A DNA stretch of 64,000 nucleotides, from positions 24,083,001-24,147,000 of the forward strand of contig JALMGJ010000015.1 in assembly GCA_023362775.1 (NCBI GenBank), written 5' to 3'. This stretch comes from Charina bottae (lineage: Eukaryota > Chordata > Lepidosauria > Squamata > Charinaidae). Every line of letters begins with the position of its first letter. The stretch's first letter is position 1. Below the pieces are notes generated by a model. The model ran no database searches, was not told the origin of the DNA, and was given only the letters and a program-made list of their open reading frames with translations. The position numbers were made by a program, and so were the translations under genes. This document shows positions 13,211 through 23,315 of the stretch, in pieces.

Positions 13211-13420
13211 TTAAAGATGCAGAGTGCCCTGAAGGGGCCCTTGCTCACGGGCACCGAACATCTGGTCCTCCGACTGCTTTTCCATGTCCAGCCAGAAATG
13301 TTTAGGAAAGGATGAACGGACTGTTCGATCCATGATGGGCTGCAATGGACGGAAGTTGTCCACCATCCTCTTCTCGTCCTCTCCAGCCAGAGTAAAGAGC
13401 AGCATCCGAAAGACCTCGAG
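13211..13420 (-). CDS. CA5A: CA5A exon 7 (C-terminus)
   Basis: This encodes residues 248-316 and ends with TAA at 13213-13211. The acceptor CCCCAG precedes the exon. The segment [15 protein letters not shown] is the conserved C-terminal core of alpha carbonic anhydrases. About 20 residues follow the point where mammalian CA5A stops, with no recognisable motif. Confidence 0.9.
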   Translation of the reverse strand, partial: LEVFRMLLFTLAGEDEKRMVDNFRPLQPIMDRTVRSSFPKHFWLDMEKQSEDQMFGAREQGPLQGTLHL

Positions 13421-16400
13421 CTGGGGAGGAGAAGCAACGGTCAGGAGAAAGGAGAGCAAGGAAATGGGTTTCTCATACGTTCTCTTTCTCTGGAACCTGC
13501 AGCCCTCGAGGCTGAACAAGCCATGGTATATAAACAGAGAGCAAGTCCCACTCCCTTTTTGCACTGAAGATGTTGCCTAGCCTGGCAATGAAACGTCTGC
13601 AAGAAAACAACAAGGCTCAGTTGACTGACCTGATCGTCATCAACCTCAATTGCTTTCTTCTTGATGATCCAGGTGACCGACTCTGAAAGGGGTGGGGTGG
13701 TCAGAGATCCTGAGTAAGTCCAATAATCTGGGCATGAGGGCAACAAGCAGGAAGGGTCAAACTCCTCAAGTTCAACCAGGGAATCCTAAGAAATTCCATC
13801 AACAGCAACATGGTTAGTTTGGGAGACCTGTAAGATGTTCCCTGTTTGCAAACACCTTCTTGAGTTTTTGAAGCGTAGACCAAAGTTCCCCTTGTGTGCC
13901 CACCCATTGTTGCACCTAAATCTTGCTTCTTACACTTCTAGTTAAGCCTGGCGTCTTAACCGCTGAGCCATCGCGCCCCCTTCAGCCAATGGGACTTTTT
14001 TTATATTTACCATCCAATAGTTCTCAGTTCACTGGGGCACACAGGTAGGAAAAAGACGTATGATTTGAACCTTTGGAGATAGGGAATAGGCAGTTCCTGG
14101 TTCTCTGCACTAACTACAGCTTTTCTAGAAAACTAGCTTATTGAAGAGCTGTGTTCTTGAATCTGTGAGCTTTCTAGTTCAAGAATGAGTCTGGGTGAAA
14201 TCTGACAATCATCCTTTACAGCCCCTTGGGTTCTATAAAAACTCATCTTTAAAGGTAAAGGTTCCCCCCGCACATTTGTGCAGTCGTGTCCGACTCTAGG
14301 GGCCGGTGCTCATCTCCATTTGTTAGCTGAAGAGCCAGCACTGTCTGAAGACACTTCCATGGTCATGTGGCCGCATGACATGCGTGGAACGCTGTTAGCT
14401 ACCCACCGAAGTGGTACCTATTCATCTACTTGCACTTGCATGCTTTCGAATTGCTAGGTTGGCAAGAGCTGGGGTGAGTGCGGGAGGTCACTCATCACAC
14501 AGGGCTAGGGATTCGAACCTCCGAACTTGCGATCTTCCGATCGACAAGCCTGGCGTCTTACCCGCTGAGCCATCGCGCCCCAGTAACCTTCATCTTACCT
14601 TGTATTTAATTGATGGCAAGGCATCTACTAATTTCTGCAGGCCACCGTGATTGGCTCCAAGCTGTCAAAGCAAAGATGTGTCTTGGACTCAGATCTAAAA
14701 GTTTTGCTCAAATTACATCTTTACTCCTTGATAAACTTTAGGACAACTGTTTTCTGATCCCACCCATTTCCCTACTAACTGCTTCTCTGAAAGACCACTC
14801 AGGAAAAAAACCCTAAATAAGTAAAGTAACCGAGTCTCTGCAGATAAGTTTCTTTATCTGTTGCAGTAATGAATTATGTCCAAAGGTGGTTTTCTCCTCG
14901 CACTTCCCTCCTACAGATCTGTTTTGGTCTACTTATTCCTTCCTTCCCGTATCCCCACCCCAGTAGTTTATGTATAAAATTGGCCTAGTCACCCAACGAT
15001 ATTCTTGATGCTATTATTACAATATAAATACACACATGCATACAATTCCACAAATAAATAAAAATAAGCACAGTTACTTAACAAAATGTCTATGAAGGTT
15101 CTCAGTCATCCAGGTGGAATTGTCTGTAGCTTGAATCATGTCAACTGGATTTCTATTTTCTCAGTGGAAACGTTTCGCTCCTTATCCAAGGAGCTTCTTC
15201 AGTCTGAGCAAAGTTAGTAAGGGAATCCTTAAATATGTTTCTAGGTGGCTGTGTGACCTTGCACCTGGGGCTAGGTCATGGTTATTTTGAGATGTTATTT
15301 CTAAGTCCCTTTATCATCTAAAGGAGGATCGTTAAGATTACCATGCTGCTGTTGAGCTTGCGAAATGGTCTTAATCTTCCTAGGCACAGAAGACAAAGCA
15401 GGGAGGAAGATGGGGGAAAAGATTATGCCTGAGGCCCCCACCTCTATTAAAGGAAGGATTTTCCAAGTTGGCATAAATGGATTCCTTGACCCCTCTCTCA
15501 AACCACCTATCTTCTCTGTCCAGGTGCAAGGTCACACAGCCACCTAGAAACATATTTAGGATTCCCTTACTAACTTTGCTCAGACTGAAGAAGCTCCTTG
15601 GATAAGGAGCGAAACGTTTCCACTGAGAAAATAGAAATCCAGTTGACATGATTCAAGCTACAGACAGTTACTTAACGGATGCTTATCGTGTAAGGAAAAA
15701 ACAACAGACTGGGAGGAATAACAGGACAATTGCAATTTTGCCATATACACACACACACACATACCTTCAAAAAGACTCCAATCACAGCCAGGCCATTGTC
15801 CTCCATTAGAGCTTCTTCGAAACTTCCAAATTTGCAAGAATTCCAGTGAACCAAATGCAGCTGGAAGAAACAAGGGGAACCCTAACTCTCCTTAAAGAGG
15901 GGGCACCTTGGAAGGCAACGCTCTGGACTGCTGTCCACATGCAGCCCCCAAGAACCACAACGCACAAGGCTAACCGCAAAGTCGGACTGTGGGCGGTGAA
16001 GCCATTGGGAGTGGTAAGAGGCGCACGGTTCCTGGGCGCAGAATGAGATGCCGCTTCCCCAGAAATAAAATACCTCTGTGGACACCCCCTGGCAGGGGTG
16101 GGGGAAGATCCCATCCTCTCATGCAGAGCTTTCCAAACTGTGTGTCCGGACACGCTATTGTGTCGGCTGCAGTGTCTGGGTGTGTCGCGGCTGCTGCTGC
16201 CTCCAAACCTGCCCTGCCAGGATTCCGCGCAGGTCCCAGTGCCTGCCTTGTGCCTTGCTGCCTCCAAACCTGCTGTGATTCCACACAGGTCCCAGTGCCT
16301 GCCTTGTGCCTTGCTGCCTCCAAACCTGCTGTGATTCCACACAGGTCCCAGTGCCTGCCTTGTGCCTGGCTGCCTCCAAACCTGCTGTGATTCCACACAG

Positions 16401-19400
16401 GTCCTAGTGCCTGCCTTGTGCCTTGCTGCCTCCAAGCCTGCCCTGCCAGGATTCCGCGCAGGTCCTAGTGCCTGCCTTGTGCCTTGCTGCCTCCAAGCCT
16501 GCTGTGATTCCACACAGGTCCTAGTGCCTGCCTTGTGCCTTGCTGCCTCCAAGCCTGCTGTGATTCCACACAGGTCCTAGTGCCTGCCTTGTGCCTTGCT
16601 GCCTCCAAACCTGCCCTGCCAGGATTCCGCGCAGGTCCTAGTGCCTGCCTTGTGCCTTGCTGCCTCCAAGCCTGCTGTGATTCCACACAGGTCCTAGTGC
16701 CTGCCTTGTGCCTTGCTGCCTCCAAACCTGCTGTGATTCCACACAGGTCCTAGTGCCTGCCTTGTGCCTTGCTGCCTCCAAACCTGCTGTGATTCCACAC
16801 AGGTCCTAGTGCCTGCCTTGTGCCTTGCTGCCTCCAAGCCTGCCCTGCCAGGATTCCGCGCAGGTCCTAGTGCCTGCCTTGTGCCTTGCTGCCTCCAAGC
16901 CTGCTGTGATTCCACACAGGTCCTAGTGCCTGCCTTGTGCCTTGCTGCCTCCAAACCTGCTGTGATTCCACACAGGTCCTAGTGCCTGCCTTGTGCCTGG
17001 CTGCCTCCAAACCTGCCCTGCCAGGATTCCACGCAGGTCCTAGTGCCTGCCTTGTGCCTTGCTGCCTCCGAGCCCTGCCAGGATTCCACGCAGGTCCTAG
17101 TGCCTGCCTTGTGCCTTGCTGCCTCCAAACCTGCTGTGATTCCACGCAGGTCCTAGTGCCTGCCTTGTGCCTTGCTGCCTCCAAACCTGCTGTGATTCCG
17201 CACAGGTCCTCATGCCTGCCTTGTGCCTTGCTGCCTCCAAGCCTGCCCTGCCAGGATTCCGCGCAGGTCCTAGTGCCTGCCTTGTGCATTGCTGCCTCCA
17301 AACCTGCTGTGATTCTGCGCAGGTCCTAGTGCCTGCCTTGTGCCCTGCTGTAAGAGAGTGTCGCGAAATGATGCCCTGCTGTAAGAGTGTGTCGCGAAAT
17401 GATGCATGTCTAAAAAGTGTGTCACCAACATGAAGAGTTTGGAAAGCTCTGCTCTCCTGCCTTGCAAGCATCCCCACGGATCTTCTGCAGACGTTCCTCT
17501 TACCTCAGCTGGGAACACCCTGCAGTCCACGGTGTGCTCCGAGCCCCATTCGTTGACGGCTCCCCAGTGAAAATGGAACTGCTTCAGCCGATAGTTGTTC
17601 TCCAAGGGACCACCTGTTATAACTGTCGTGAAGAAAAGGCATGCATTCAGGCGCAGTGTCTGTGTCATTCCCAAGTGGGGCCTGGATTCTGGAATGCTCG
17701 CTGACTTTTGTTTTAAACACTGAACGGGCTATTTGGGGCTTACATTATAGTTCTGCAGTGTTTTGCACTGAAAAATAGTCGGAGCAAAATACTCTGATTT
17801 TGGTAATCGTGGAGGGGGCCACAAAAGAGGCCCGCTGGGTGCCCACCGGTAGAGAATCAGGAAGAGGACCTTGATGGAGATATGCAGGAGCTGTGGCCGA
17901 GGCAAAAGGGGCCGAAACGTGTTTTAAGTCCAAAACAAGCAGAAGATATACAGAAGAGGCTCCGGCAGACACCTCCCTAATTCACATGAGTATAAGAAGG
18001 GGGAGGAGGTGCAGCACAATCCGACTCGCAAGATCCTGTCATTAGAGCCCATCTCAATAAAGCAGCTTTAGCCTTGCTGCAGAGTTGATTTCCTGGTCTG
18101 GTCTACCTCGTAGGGATGACACCACCCAGTTCTAACTACTAAAGCAAACATTGGCATTTTAGGAGAAAATGTACTTGGCATGCCATGGATCTCCTCTACT
18201 TTAATGAGTAAGTGCCTCTGGACTGGCTCGCGGAGGTAGTGCAAGGATGCTTACACGCACAGGAACTAAAGATAGATGCTTCATTGATCCATGAACTTTC
18301 CAGGGATGTTTCTGGTGTCCTGACCAATATTGGTCACCAAAAAAGCCAGATCGATTTTTGGAGCCCAGCGGCCAAATATGCTTCCATGAAAGCCAGGTCT
18401 ACTGATCATCACAGCATCAATGTCCAATTCAGTGCATGCAGGACTCTGGACACTATGTTTTCAACACACCATTAATTAATTGTAACGTAAGTATTCTGAT
18501 CTCTTTGCCCAGGATCAATCTGTACAAAGTTTTCACGTGTAACAATTGGACGTTTGCTGCCAATTCCAGCAACGGTATTTTAATACATTCCTTCTTTCTA
18601 CAGGGAGGTTGGGAGCAGATTAAGCCTGAAACATCAAAAACTGATGTTTTAAGCAAAGAAGCCAAATCCAGACTTTCCTAATTCCTGGCCTAAAGTTTTC
18701 TCCAACAAGAGACCAAATCCGGAGGGGTTAAATTCTTACAGGAGGACAGCCCTACAAATCAATTTTTATCATTCCAATAGCGGTTGCATCTTTCAGCTCA
18801 GTCTAAATATTGGAGAATAGGAGAGAATATCTAAGTACTGGACAGTCCAATACAATTTCTCAATAGCCCGGTGGAACCGAGGCAGCGTTTCTCTGTTTCC
18901 TGTTTTTTCCCCATTTTGAGATTTTCTGAGAATTACAAAAAAGGCTGAGCGCGACCGCCCCCTTGTGGAAGCCAAAGGGTGTGCAGTGCAAAATGCAGTT
19001 GTTTATCTTCACATGCGACCCAGAACCAGGAAAAAAACTTGAAATACAGACCTCAAACCACATTCCTGATGCATTTGTTGCCTCCCTCCCTGTCAAATAC
19101 CAGAAGTAGATCCTAAGCTTTGAATTAAAGAGGGGGGAAGCACAACAAGGGTGTGGCTTAAGCCATGGCGATCTGCAAGGTTTCCGTCGTGGTTTGGGGA
19201 TGAAACTTCTCATTGGCATTTTGGAAACTGCTGCCCACGAGCCACGACGTCATCATTATGTTCCACATTCTCTACCAAGCACCAGATGGCAAGAATACAA
19301 CGCCACCACCATCATCACATACCTGCCCAGACTTTGATATTTACCCTTTAAAGCTTTGCTTTCCTCCTGTGCCCAGCAGCCAACTTAGTCTCATCCTGGC

Positions 19401-22400
19401 CACAAATCCGAGGGGCCCTTTGTCCGGTACCCCGTTTCTGTGCCCGTTTACTTACCTTCCTGCCTTGTCTTTCCTTCTCAACTTTAGCTTAAATCCATTT
19501 TTCCTCTTCTCTAATTTTATGTTTCTCGAAGGGCAGAAGCAAGGAGAAGGAGAAAGAGCGAGAGAGGGAGACCCCCCCCCAGAAACTAAAAGGAGACAGC
19601 ATTAAAAGCATAGAAGAAAGAAGAGTGAATATAAGCATTTACGCTTCATAATGACAAAAACAAAAAACACAAAGGAAAAAAGGTTGCAGTAAAGCAGTGT
19701 TTCTCAAGCTGGGCAACTTGAAGATGGGTGGACTTCAACTCCCAGAAGATGGGTGGACTTCAACTCCCAGAATTTCCATCTTCAAGTTGCCCAGGTTGAG
19801 AAACACTGCGGTGAAGCATTCCTGGAGGAATGTGACCCAAAGGAAGAAACTGCTTCAGGTTTTTATCCGGAACTTCAGATCTAAATAATGCAATTCATGC
19901 TGGACTGGGGAAGAGAAGGATTAAACTGGGGCTTTAGAGACACCAGCATAAAGACGAGCAAATGTGGGGATATCCCACATGGGAAGACTTGCCCAGGGGG
20001 GCGAGAGAGAGAATGACGAGCCCATTGCACGGTGCAATTTCCCTTTGCAGGAACTGAAGCAGAGTGTGGGAAACGGGTGCTGCTCCATTGAAACTCCCAG
20101 CAGCCCCGGCCAGCATGAGGAATGCTGGGACCTGTAGTTCGGCAACATCAGGCCACTAGGAACTCGGGATGTGCAACGCATTGGATTCAAAAGGTCGAGA
20201 CCCCTGGCCTGCACAGAACCCAAAGGCCCAAAGCTGCCTTTTTCTGAGACTGTGTGTCAGCTGCGATTACATCATCCCCCAAAACAGGCACAGCTGCTTT
20301 AAGGATTTGCAAATGCTACCTTTGCGCCCCATCGGTTCAACTTTTTGCCTTCAAACTGGAAGCGTTGCCCAGCCCTTGATTTATTTCCTTACAACATTTG
20401 TAAACCACTTCTCAAAGCAGAATTTACCATTTGAGCAGTGTGAAGCTGAGGCAGATTGGATAGGTTCACAATCGTGCCAAGCCATTCATTTCTGCTTCGT
20501 GCAATACTTCTGTTCCTATTTAATGGAAATAGTGTAGCTGGAGAAGTACAGAAGTCATTGTTTAAGTCAGCTAATAAAATTGATGGCTGTTGTGGGTCTT
20601 CCGGGCTGTGTGGCCGTGTTCTGGAAGTTGTGGTTCCTAACGTTTCGCCAGCATAGATGCTGGCGAAACGTTAGGAACCACAACTTCCAGAACACAGCCA
20701 CACAGCCCGGAAGACCCACAACAGCCATCGAACTCCGGCCGTGAAAGCCTTCGACAATACACTAAAATCGATCTTTTTCCTTTCTTCAAAAGAGAGAGAG
20801 AAAGAGAGAGAAACAAGGTTCGTGCAAAGCTTGGCCAGGAACTGTTTGTCTTTCAGGATAAATTATTTCCAAGGCGTACAAGAGCAGAACGTGCATTGCT
20901 AAAAAGGGAGGGAGGCCCTATCTTTTTAGATACTTTCAAGTACATTATTCAAAAAGCTTATCTGTCAGCTGAGTCAAGGTGATAACCAGCTTTACATTTC
21001 ATTAATACAGATTGCTGGACTGAACACCTTTCATCAGAGGACGTGCATTATGAAACCACAGACGGCATCTTGTACTTACTGCCGCAAAAGGCACAGTAAA
21101 AACTGAACAAAGGATATCAGAAGTTTTGGAAGAGTGCCCTGTATGGAGAGGACGATGACCAATTTTCTAAATCTTAGCTATGTTACATTTGGAGGTGAAT
21201 TTTACCAGGCAGAACAAATTTGAGGAGTCATACAGAGAAGGACCCATCTGCTTTATTACACTTTCCCCTGATAAGCTCTTGGGACACAGGCAACTCAACC
21301 CTCAAATATATGGTGGTGCAAACTACACAGGTACAAACCCCTAAGTGTGACCACGTCTACTACGTTTCTTAGAGTTGCCCGGATTTTGAAATCTTTCTGC
21401 TAACTCTCACAAATTCCTTTTCGCGCCACTGCTTCTGCAAAACACATCGCACACCTTAACTTCAGTTGCTCTTACTTGATTTATCCGCAGCGTCCTCAAA
21501 CTCAACCAGGAAGGAGTACCCGTTGTTCCACATGTGGAGGCAGGTGTCGGGATCGTAGCGTATTTCCAAGGGTTTAAGGTGAGGGTCGTAAACGCTGTCT
21601 CTCCACTGGATATTGATCGGAGACTGCCGGCTGCCTCCCGGGATGGTGATCGGGCTTTGCCAGAGAGGATGCACTGGAAAGGGAAGGTGTGGACTGTTGA
21701 AGAAACTTGCAAACTTGCAAATTTTCAAAACAACCAGGAAGTGAAGCAGCATCGGTTTAGCTGGAAGCATCCGAGTCCGAGGGCCTGTCATCCTCCCCAG
21801 ACAGCAGCTCCAGTGCTTGGAAGCTGAGCGGAATCTCAAGTCAGTTTTGAAACGGAATTGCGTTTGAGGCCCAGGGGACCACTGGCTCCACCAGTGCTTC
21901 TTCAGCTCCTGGCCGCAACTTTCTAACTGCTCTGCTTAACCCATTTAGAGCCTGTCAGAGTCCAGAGATGCAGTGGAGAGTTACCCAGAGATTCAAAGTT
22001 GCCTGCTGCTGCTTCATTCACCCTTTGCTATCTAGGTTCTGCAAGGATGTATTTGGTTTCGGGATTAATTTGGCAGTAAAGAGCAGGAGGGCAACTAGGG
22101 TCTGTGTCACCCGGGGCAAACGTGGATTCCGCGCCCCTCCCCCATGGGTTGGTGAGGGAGGTTGTCGTTTTGGTGCCCCCCCAGCGCAGCGCCTGGGGCA
22201 CATGCCCCGGTTGCCCCCCCCCCCCAGTTGCGGCTCTGGTAAAGAGCCAAGCCAGTTTCAGGACTGCCCCAATCCAGCGTTCATTTCCACCCCAGCTTCA
22301 AAAAGAAGAAAAAGAAACTCATCATAAGCCCAAAGATAACTGGGTGTCAAGGAAGAGAATGGCCACAACAGAATTTGATTGGTATGGGACAGGCGCCGGT

Positions 22401-23315
22401 GAGTCACTGTCCTGGTTAACAAAATAAAGGAGGCAGCGCCAAAAATACAAGCGCGGTCCTTCCCCATTCAGGCATCCCCAGCTGGTCCGCGCAGCGGCTG
22501 AATCTTGGTGTAGCAGAATGGCTAGTCGCCAGAGCAACGCCCACCCCGTCGGTCGGAGGCAAGTCTGTGCAAATATGAGTGAATCTGGGATAGGGCGTAG
22601 GACAATAAACACTGGCGGGAAAAGCAGGGGGGCTGGTTTCATTTCTCAAAACACGCCGAGTCCACCTTCAGCAGAAGGAAAGCGGAGATGCCGGAGGCTG
22701 GGGGGAGGCGAGAGGGGGCGCGGAGGGAGAACCGAAGGGCTGTTGGGGGGAAAGGCTTTCGGACGAAATGGGCGGCGGCGGCGGCAGCAGCTCGCCAAAA
22801 CTTCTGCCCTTGGACAAAACGGGCGACTCGAGAAAGGTGCTCCTAAACTCCCCGTTTTTTGCCAACCGCAACTAACAGGAGGAAAAAGGGAACCAGTGGC
22901 CCCTCCCACCCCCAAGCCTTTCTGCCCTCTCGCACTTCTAAAGGGCTAGGAGAAAGGGGGGGTCGTTAAATAGGGGAAGGCCAAGGGGATGGAAACCTTG
23001 GGGGGGTGGGGTAGGGATCCTGCAGGACATCCCAAACCAGGGAAGGTGGGTTGCTTGGAGGGAGGGAGGAAAAGAGAAGAAGGAAGGAAGGAAAAGAGAG
23101 AGGAAGGACGGAGAGGGAGAAAGAGGACGGAAGGGAGGAAGGAGAGGGAGAAAGAGAAGGGATGCGGGACCCCCCCCCCCCCCCGCCGGCCACTCACCGC
23201 CGTCCCGGAGGCGATAGGAGGCGCAGGCGCCGAGGCTGCAGCGCCGTGATCCGCTCCGGCCGGCGAAGGCGGCGGGCGCCCGGCGGAGCAGCGGCAGCAG
23301 CAGCAGCCGGGCCAT
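13211..23315 (-). CDS. CA5A: CA5A, mitochondrial carbonic anhydrase VA (complete, 7 coding exons)
   Basis: Seven exons (23315-23198, 21673-21476, 17613-17504, 15860-15765, 14661-14599, 13785-13630, 13420-13211) join in frame to 316 residues plus stop; human CA5A has 305. The enzyme hydrates CO2 to bicarbonate in the mitochondrial matrix, feeding pyruvate carboxylase and carbamoyl-phosphate synthetase. His119, His121 and His144 are the three zinc ligands. Tyr92 replaces the proton-shuttle His64 of CA II, a hallmark of CA V. Thr224 in SLTTPP is the Thr199 equivalent. All splice sites are GT-AG, and exon sizes of 63 and 156 bp match the human gene. CA5B is the main alternative; position between SLC7A5 and BANP supports CA5A. 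The gene looks intact and functional. Confidence 0.93.
13630..13785 (-). CDS. CA5A: CA5A exon 6
   Basis: This encodes residues 196-247 (156 bp, the same size as in human). It contains [14 protein letters not shown], which holds Thr224 and Thr225 of the active-site floor, and ESVTWII. The acceptor is TTCTTAG and the donor GTCAGT. Confidence 0.93.
13943..13981 (-). repeat. SINE head fragment, copy 2
   Basis: Only the A-box end of the tRNA-derived SINE is present (minus strand GGCTCAGCGG followed by AAGACGCCAGGC). It sits in CA5A intron 5, just upstream of exon 6 and 270 bp from a longer copy of the same family. Confidence 0.7.
14253..14581 (-). repeat. tRNA-derived SINE, copy 3
   Basis: A near full-length copy inside CA5A intron 5. 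On the minus strand the A box (TGGCTCAGCGG) and B box (GGTTCGAATCC) are both intact, and the element ends in CCTTTACCTTTA. It abuts exon 5 (starting at 14599) with only about 17 bp between, so the splice donor of exon 5 lies just beside the SINE. Confidence 0.88.
14599..14661 (-). CDS. CA5A: CA5A exon 5
   Basis: This 63-bp exon encodes residues 175-195 ([19 protein letters not shown] then YK). It has a TTTGACAG acceptor and a GTAAGA donor, and both phases are 0. It is too short to stand out as an open frame and was found by matching the exon that alpha-CA genes have between GVFLK and the next exon. Confidence 0.93.
15160..15209 (-). ncRNA. Hammerhead-ribozyme-like motif, left arm
   Basis: Minus-strand mirror of the motif at 15577-15627, carrying CTGAAGA, a stem-loop of GCTCC/GGAGC, then GAAAC. 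It has the same features and the same doubts as that copy. Confidence 0.4.
15577..15627 (+). ncRNA. Hammerhead-ribozyme-like motif in PLE end
   Basis: The order matches a type I hammerhead: CTGAAGA (core CUGANGA, 15585-15591), stem II GCTCCTT/AAGGAGC (15593-15599 with 15604-15610), then GAAA (15611-15614) and a tiny stem III ACGT. Bases around the core (GCTCAGA before and TCCACTGAG after) can pair as stem I with a bulge. One extra base (A592) sits between the core and stem II, and the predicted cleavage triplet would be GUU. Hammerheads are known in Penelope-like elements. Cleavage activity is not established. Confidence 0.45.
15765..15860 (-). CDS. CA5A: CA5A exon 4
   Basis: This encodes residues 143-174, starting LHLVHWN; His144 is the third zinc ligand. 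It ends [11 protein letters not shown]. The acceptor TTCTTCCAG is good. The donor is GTATGT and runs straight into a (GT)n microsatellite, so repeat length changes would directly touch the intronic donor context. Confidence 0.94.
16124..17451. mobile_element. hAT-type element carrying a minisatellite
   Basis: The ends are inverted repeats: CAGAGCTTTCCAAAC at 16124 and GTTTGGAAAGCTCTG ending at 17451. The flanks CTCTCATG (16116-16123) and CTCTCCTG (17452-17459) form an 8-bp target duplication with one mismatch. Inside the ends are GTGTGTC/GACAC motifs, shared with a second element at 40138-40425. The interior is almost all tandem repeat. There is no transposase. It lies in CA5A intron 3. Confidence 0.82.
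16204..17345. repeat. Minisatellite of 56- and 61-bp units, about 20 copies
   Basis: Two related unit types alternate. Type B (56 bp) carries TGCTGTGATTCCACACAGG; type A (61 bp) carries CCCTGCCAGGATTCCGCGC. Both share TGCCTGCCTTGTGCC and GCTGCCTCCAA. The order I read is A BBB A BB A BBB A BB A A' BB A B, which gives a local higher-order period of about 229 bp (A plus three B). Long open frames on both strands here come only from the repeat. Confidence 0.92.
17504..17613 (-). CDS. CA5A: CA5A exon 3
   Basis: This encodes residues 106-142, including QFHFHWG with zinc ligands His119 and His121 and SEHTVD. The donor is GTAAGA after GCTGAG; the acceptor is TATAACAG. The exon lies only about 50 bp from the edge of the hAT/minisatellite element. 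Confidence 0.94.
17842..18114 (+). mobile_element. LTR-like element, copy 1 (solo or partial LTR)
   Basis: It shares order and sequence with 47130-47392 (plus) and 43878-44200 (minus). Common parts are CACCTCCCTAATTCACA, a TATA-like GTATAAGAAGGGGG, GCAAGATCCTG, a polyadenylation signal in CTCAATAAAGC, then GCCTTGCTGCAGAGTTGATT and an end near GGTCTACC...GATGACA. A TATA box, then AATAAA, then a short U5-like end is the layout of an LTR. No internal coding region is next to it. Confidence 0.65.
19695..19808. mobile_element. Small palindromic hAT MITE, copy 1
   Basis: It starts CAGTGTTTCTCAA and ends with the inverse TTGAGAAACACTG. Inside, GGTGGACTTCAACTCCCAG occurs twice in direct order. Flanks CAGTAAAG and CGGTGAAG are a possible worn 8-bp target duplication. 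Eight more copies or fragments occur in the window. Confidence 0.8.
20582..20765. mobile_element. Palindromic PLE-related terminal fragment
   Basis: Positions 20582-20729 form an almost perfect inverted repeat (74-bp arms, about one mismatch) centred on GCATAGATGC at 20655. The arms contain GCTGGCGAAACGTTAGG, similar in layout to the stem II plus GAAAC part of the hammerhead-like ends at 15.6 kb. The 3' flank GTGAAAGCCTTCGACAATAC looks like the end of a reptile retroelement I associate with Penelope-like elements; that family link is from memory. Confidence 0.6.
21476..21673 (-). CDS. CA5A: CA5A exon 2
   Basis: This encodes residues 40-105, starting in the split valine codon and reading HPLWQSP. 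It contains [19 protein letters not shown], the conserved alpha-CA N-terminal block, and NNGYSF, where Tyr92 takes the place of the His64 proton shuttle of CA II. The acceptor is CCCTTTCCAG and the donor GTAAGA. Confidence 0.95.

Larger units (their letters stand above)
15121..15666 (-). mobile_element. Penelope-like element fragment with inverted ends
   Basis: The centre (about 15300-15519, minus) encodes the C-terminal end of the same PLE protein seen at 60.4-63.9 kb, with [14 protein letters not shown] and [13 protein letters not shown] readable, plus frame damage. It is enclosed by inverted arms, 15121-15268 and 15520-15666, identical except for about one base. The arms carry the PLE 3' end, including the GCGAAACGTTTC motif. 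Arrays with inverted partial units are typical of PLE insertions. It lies in CA5A intron 4 and is clearly inactive. Confidence 0.88.
18120..21470 (-). other. CA5A: CA5A intron 2, no gene seen
   Basis: Intronic sequence between exons 2 and 3. Apart from the small elements listed separately at 19695-19808 and 20582-20765, I see nothing recognisable in it. A purine-rich stretch occurs near 19535-19570. Confidence 0.6.

Noticed and set aside
14500..14581. A genuine tRNA gene on the minus strand
   Set aside because: A and B boxes are present but the tRNA-like part runs into a conserved SINE body, and the same unit recurs at four other places.
16204..17345. CRISPR-like array of repeats
   Set aside because: Units are directly adjacent without unique spacers, in a vertebrate intron within a hAT element.
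16155..17477. Many open frames on both strands with repeating peptide text
   Set aside because: They follow the 56/61-bp minisatellite period, occur in several frames and on both strands, and have no start, splice or family support.
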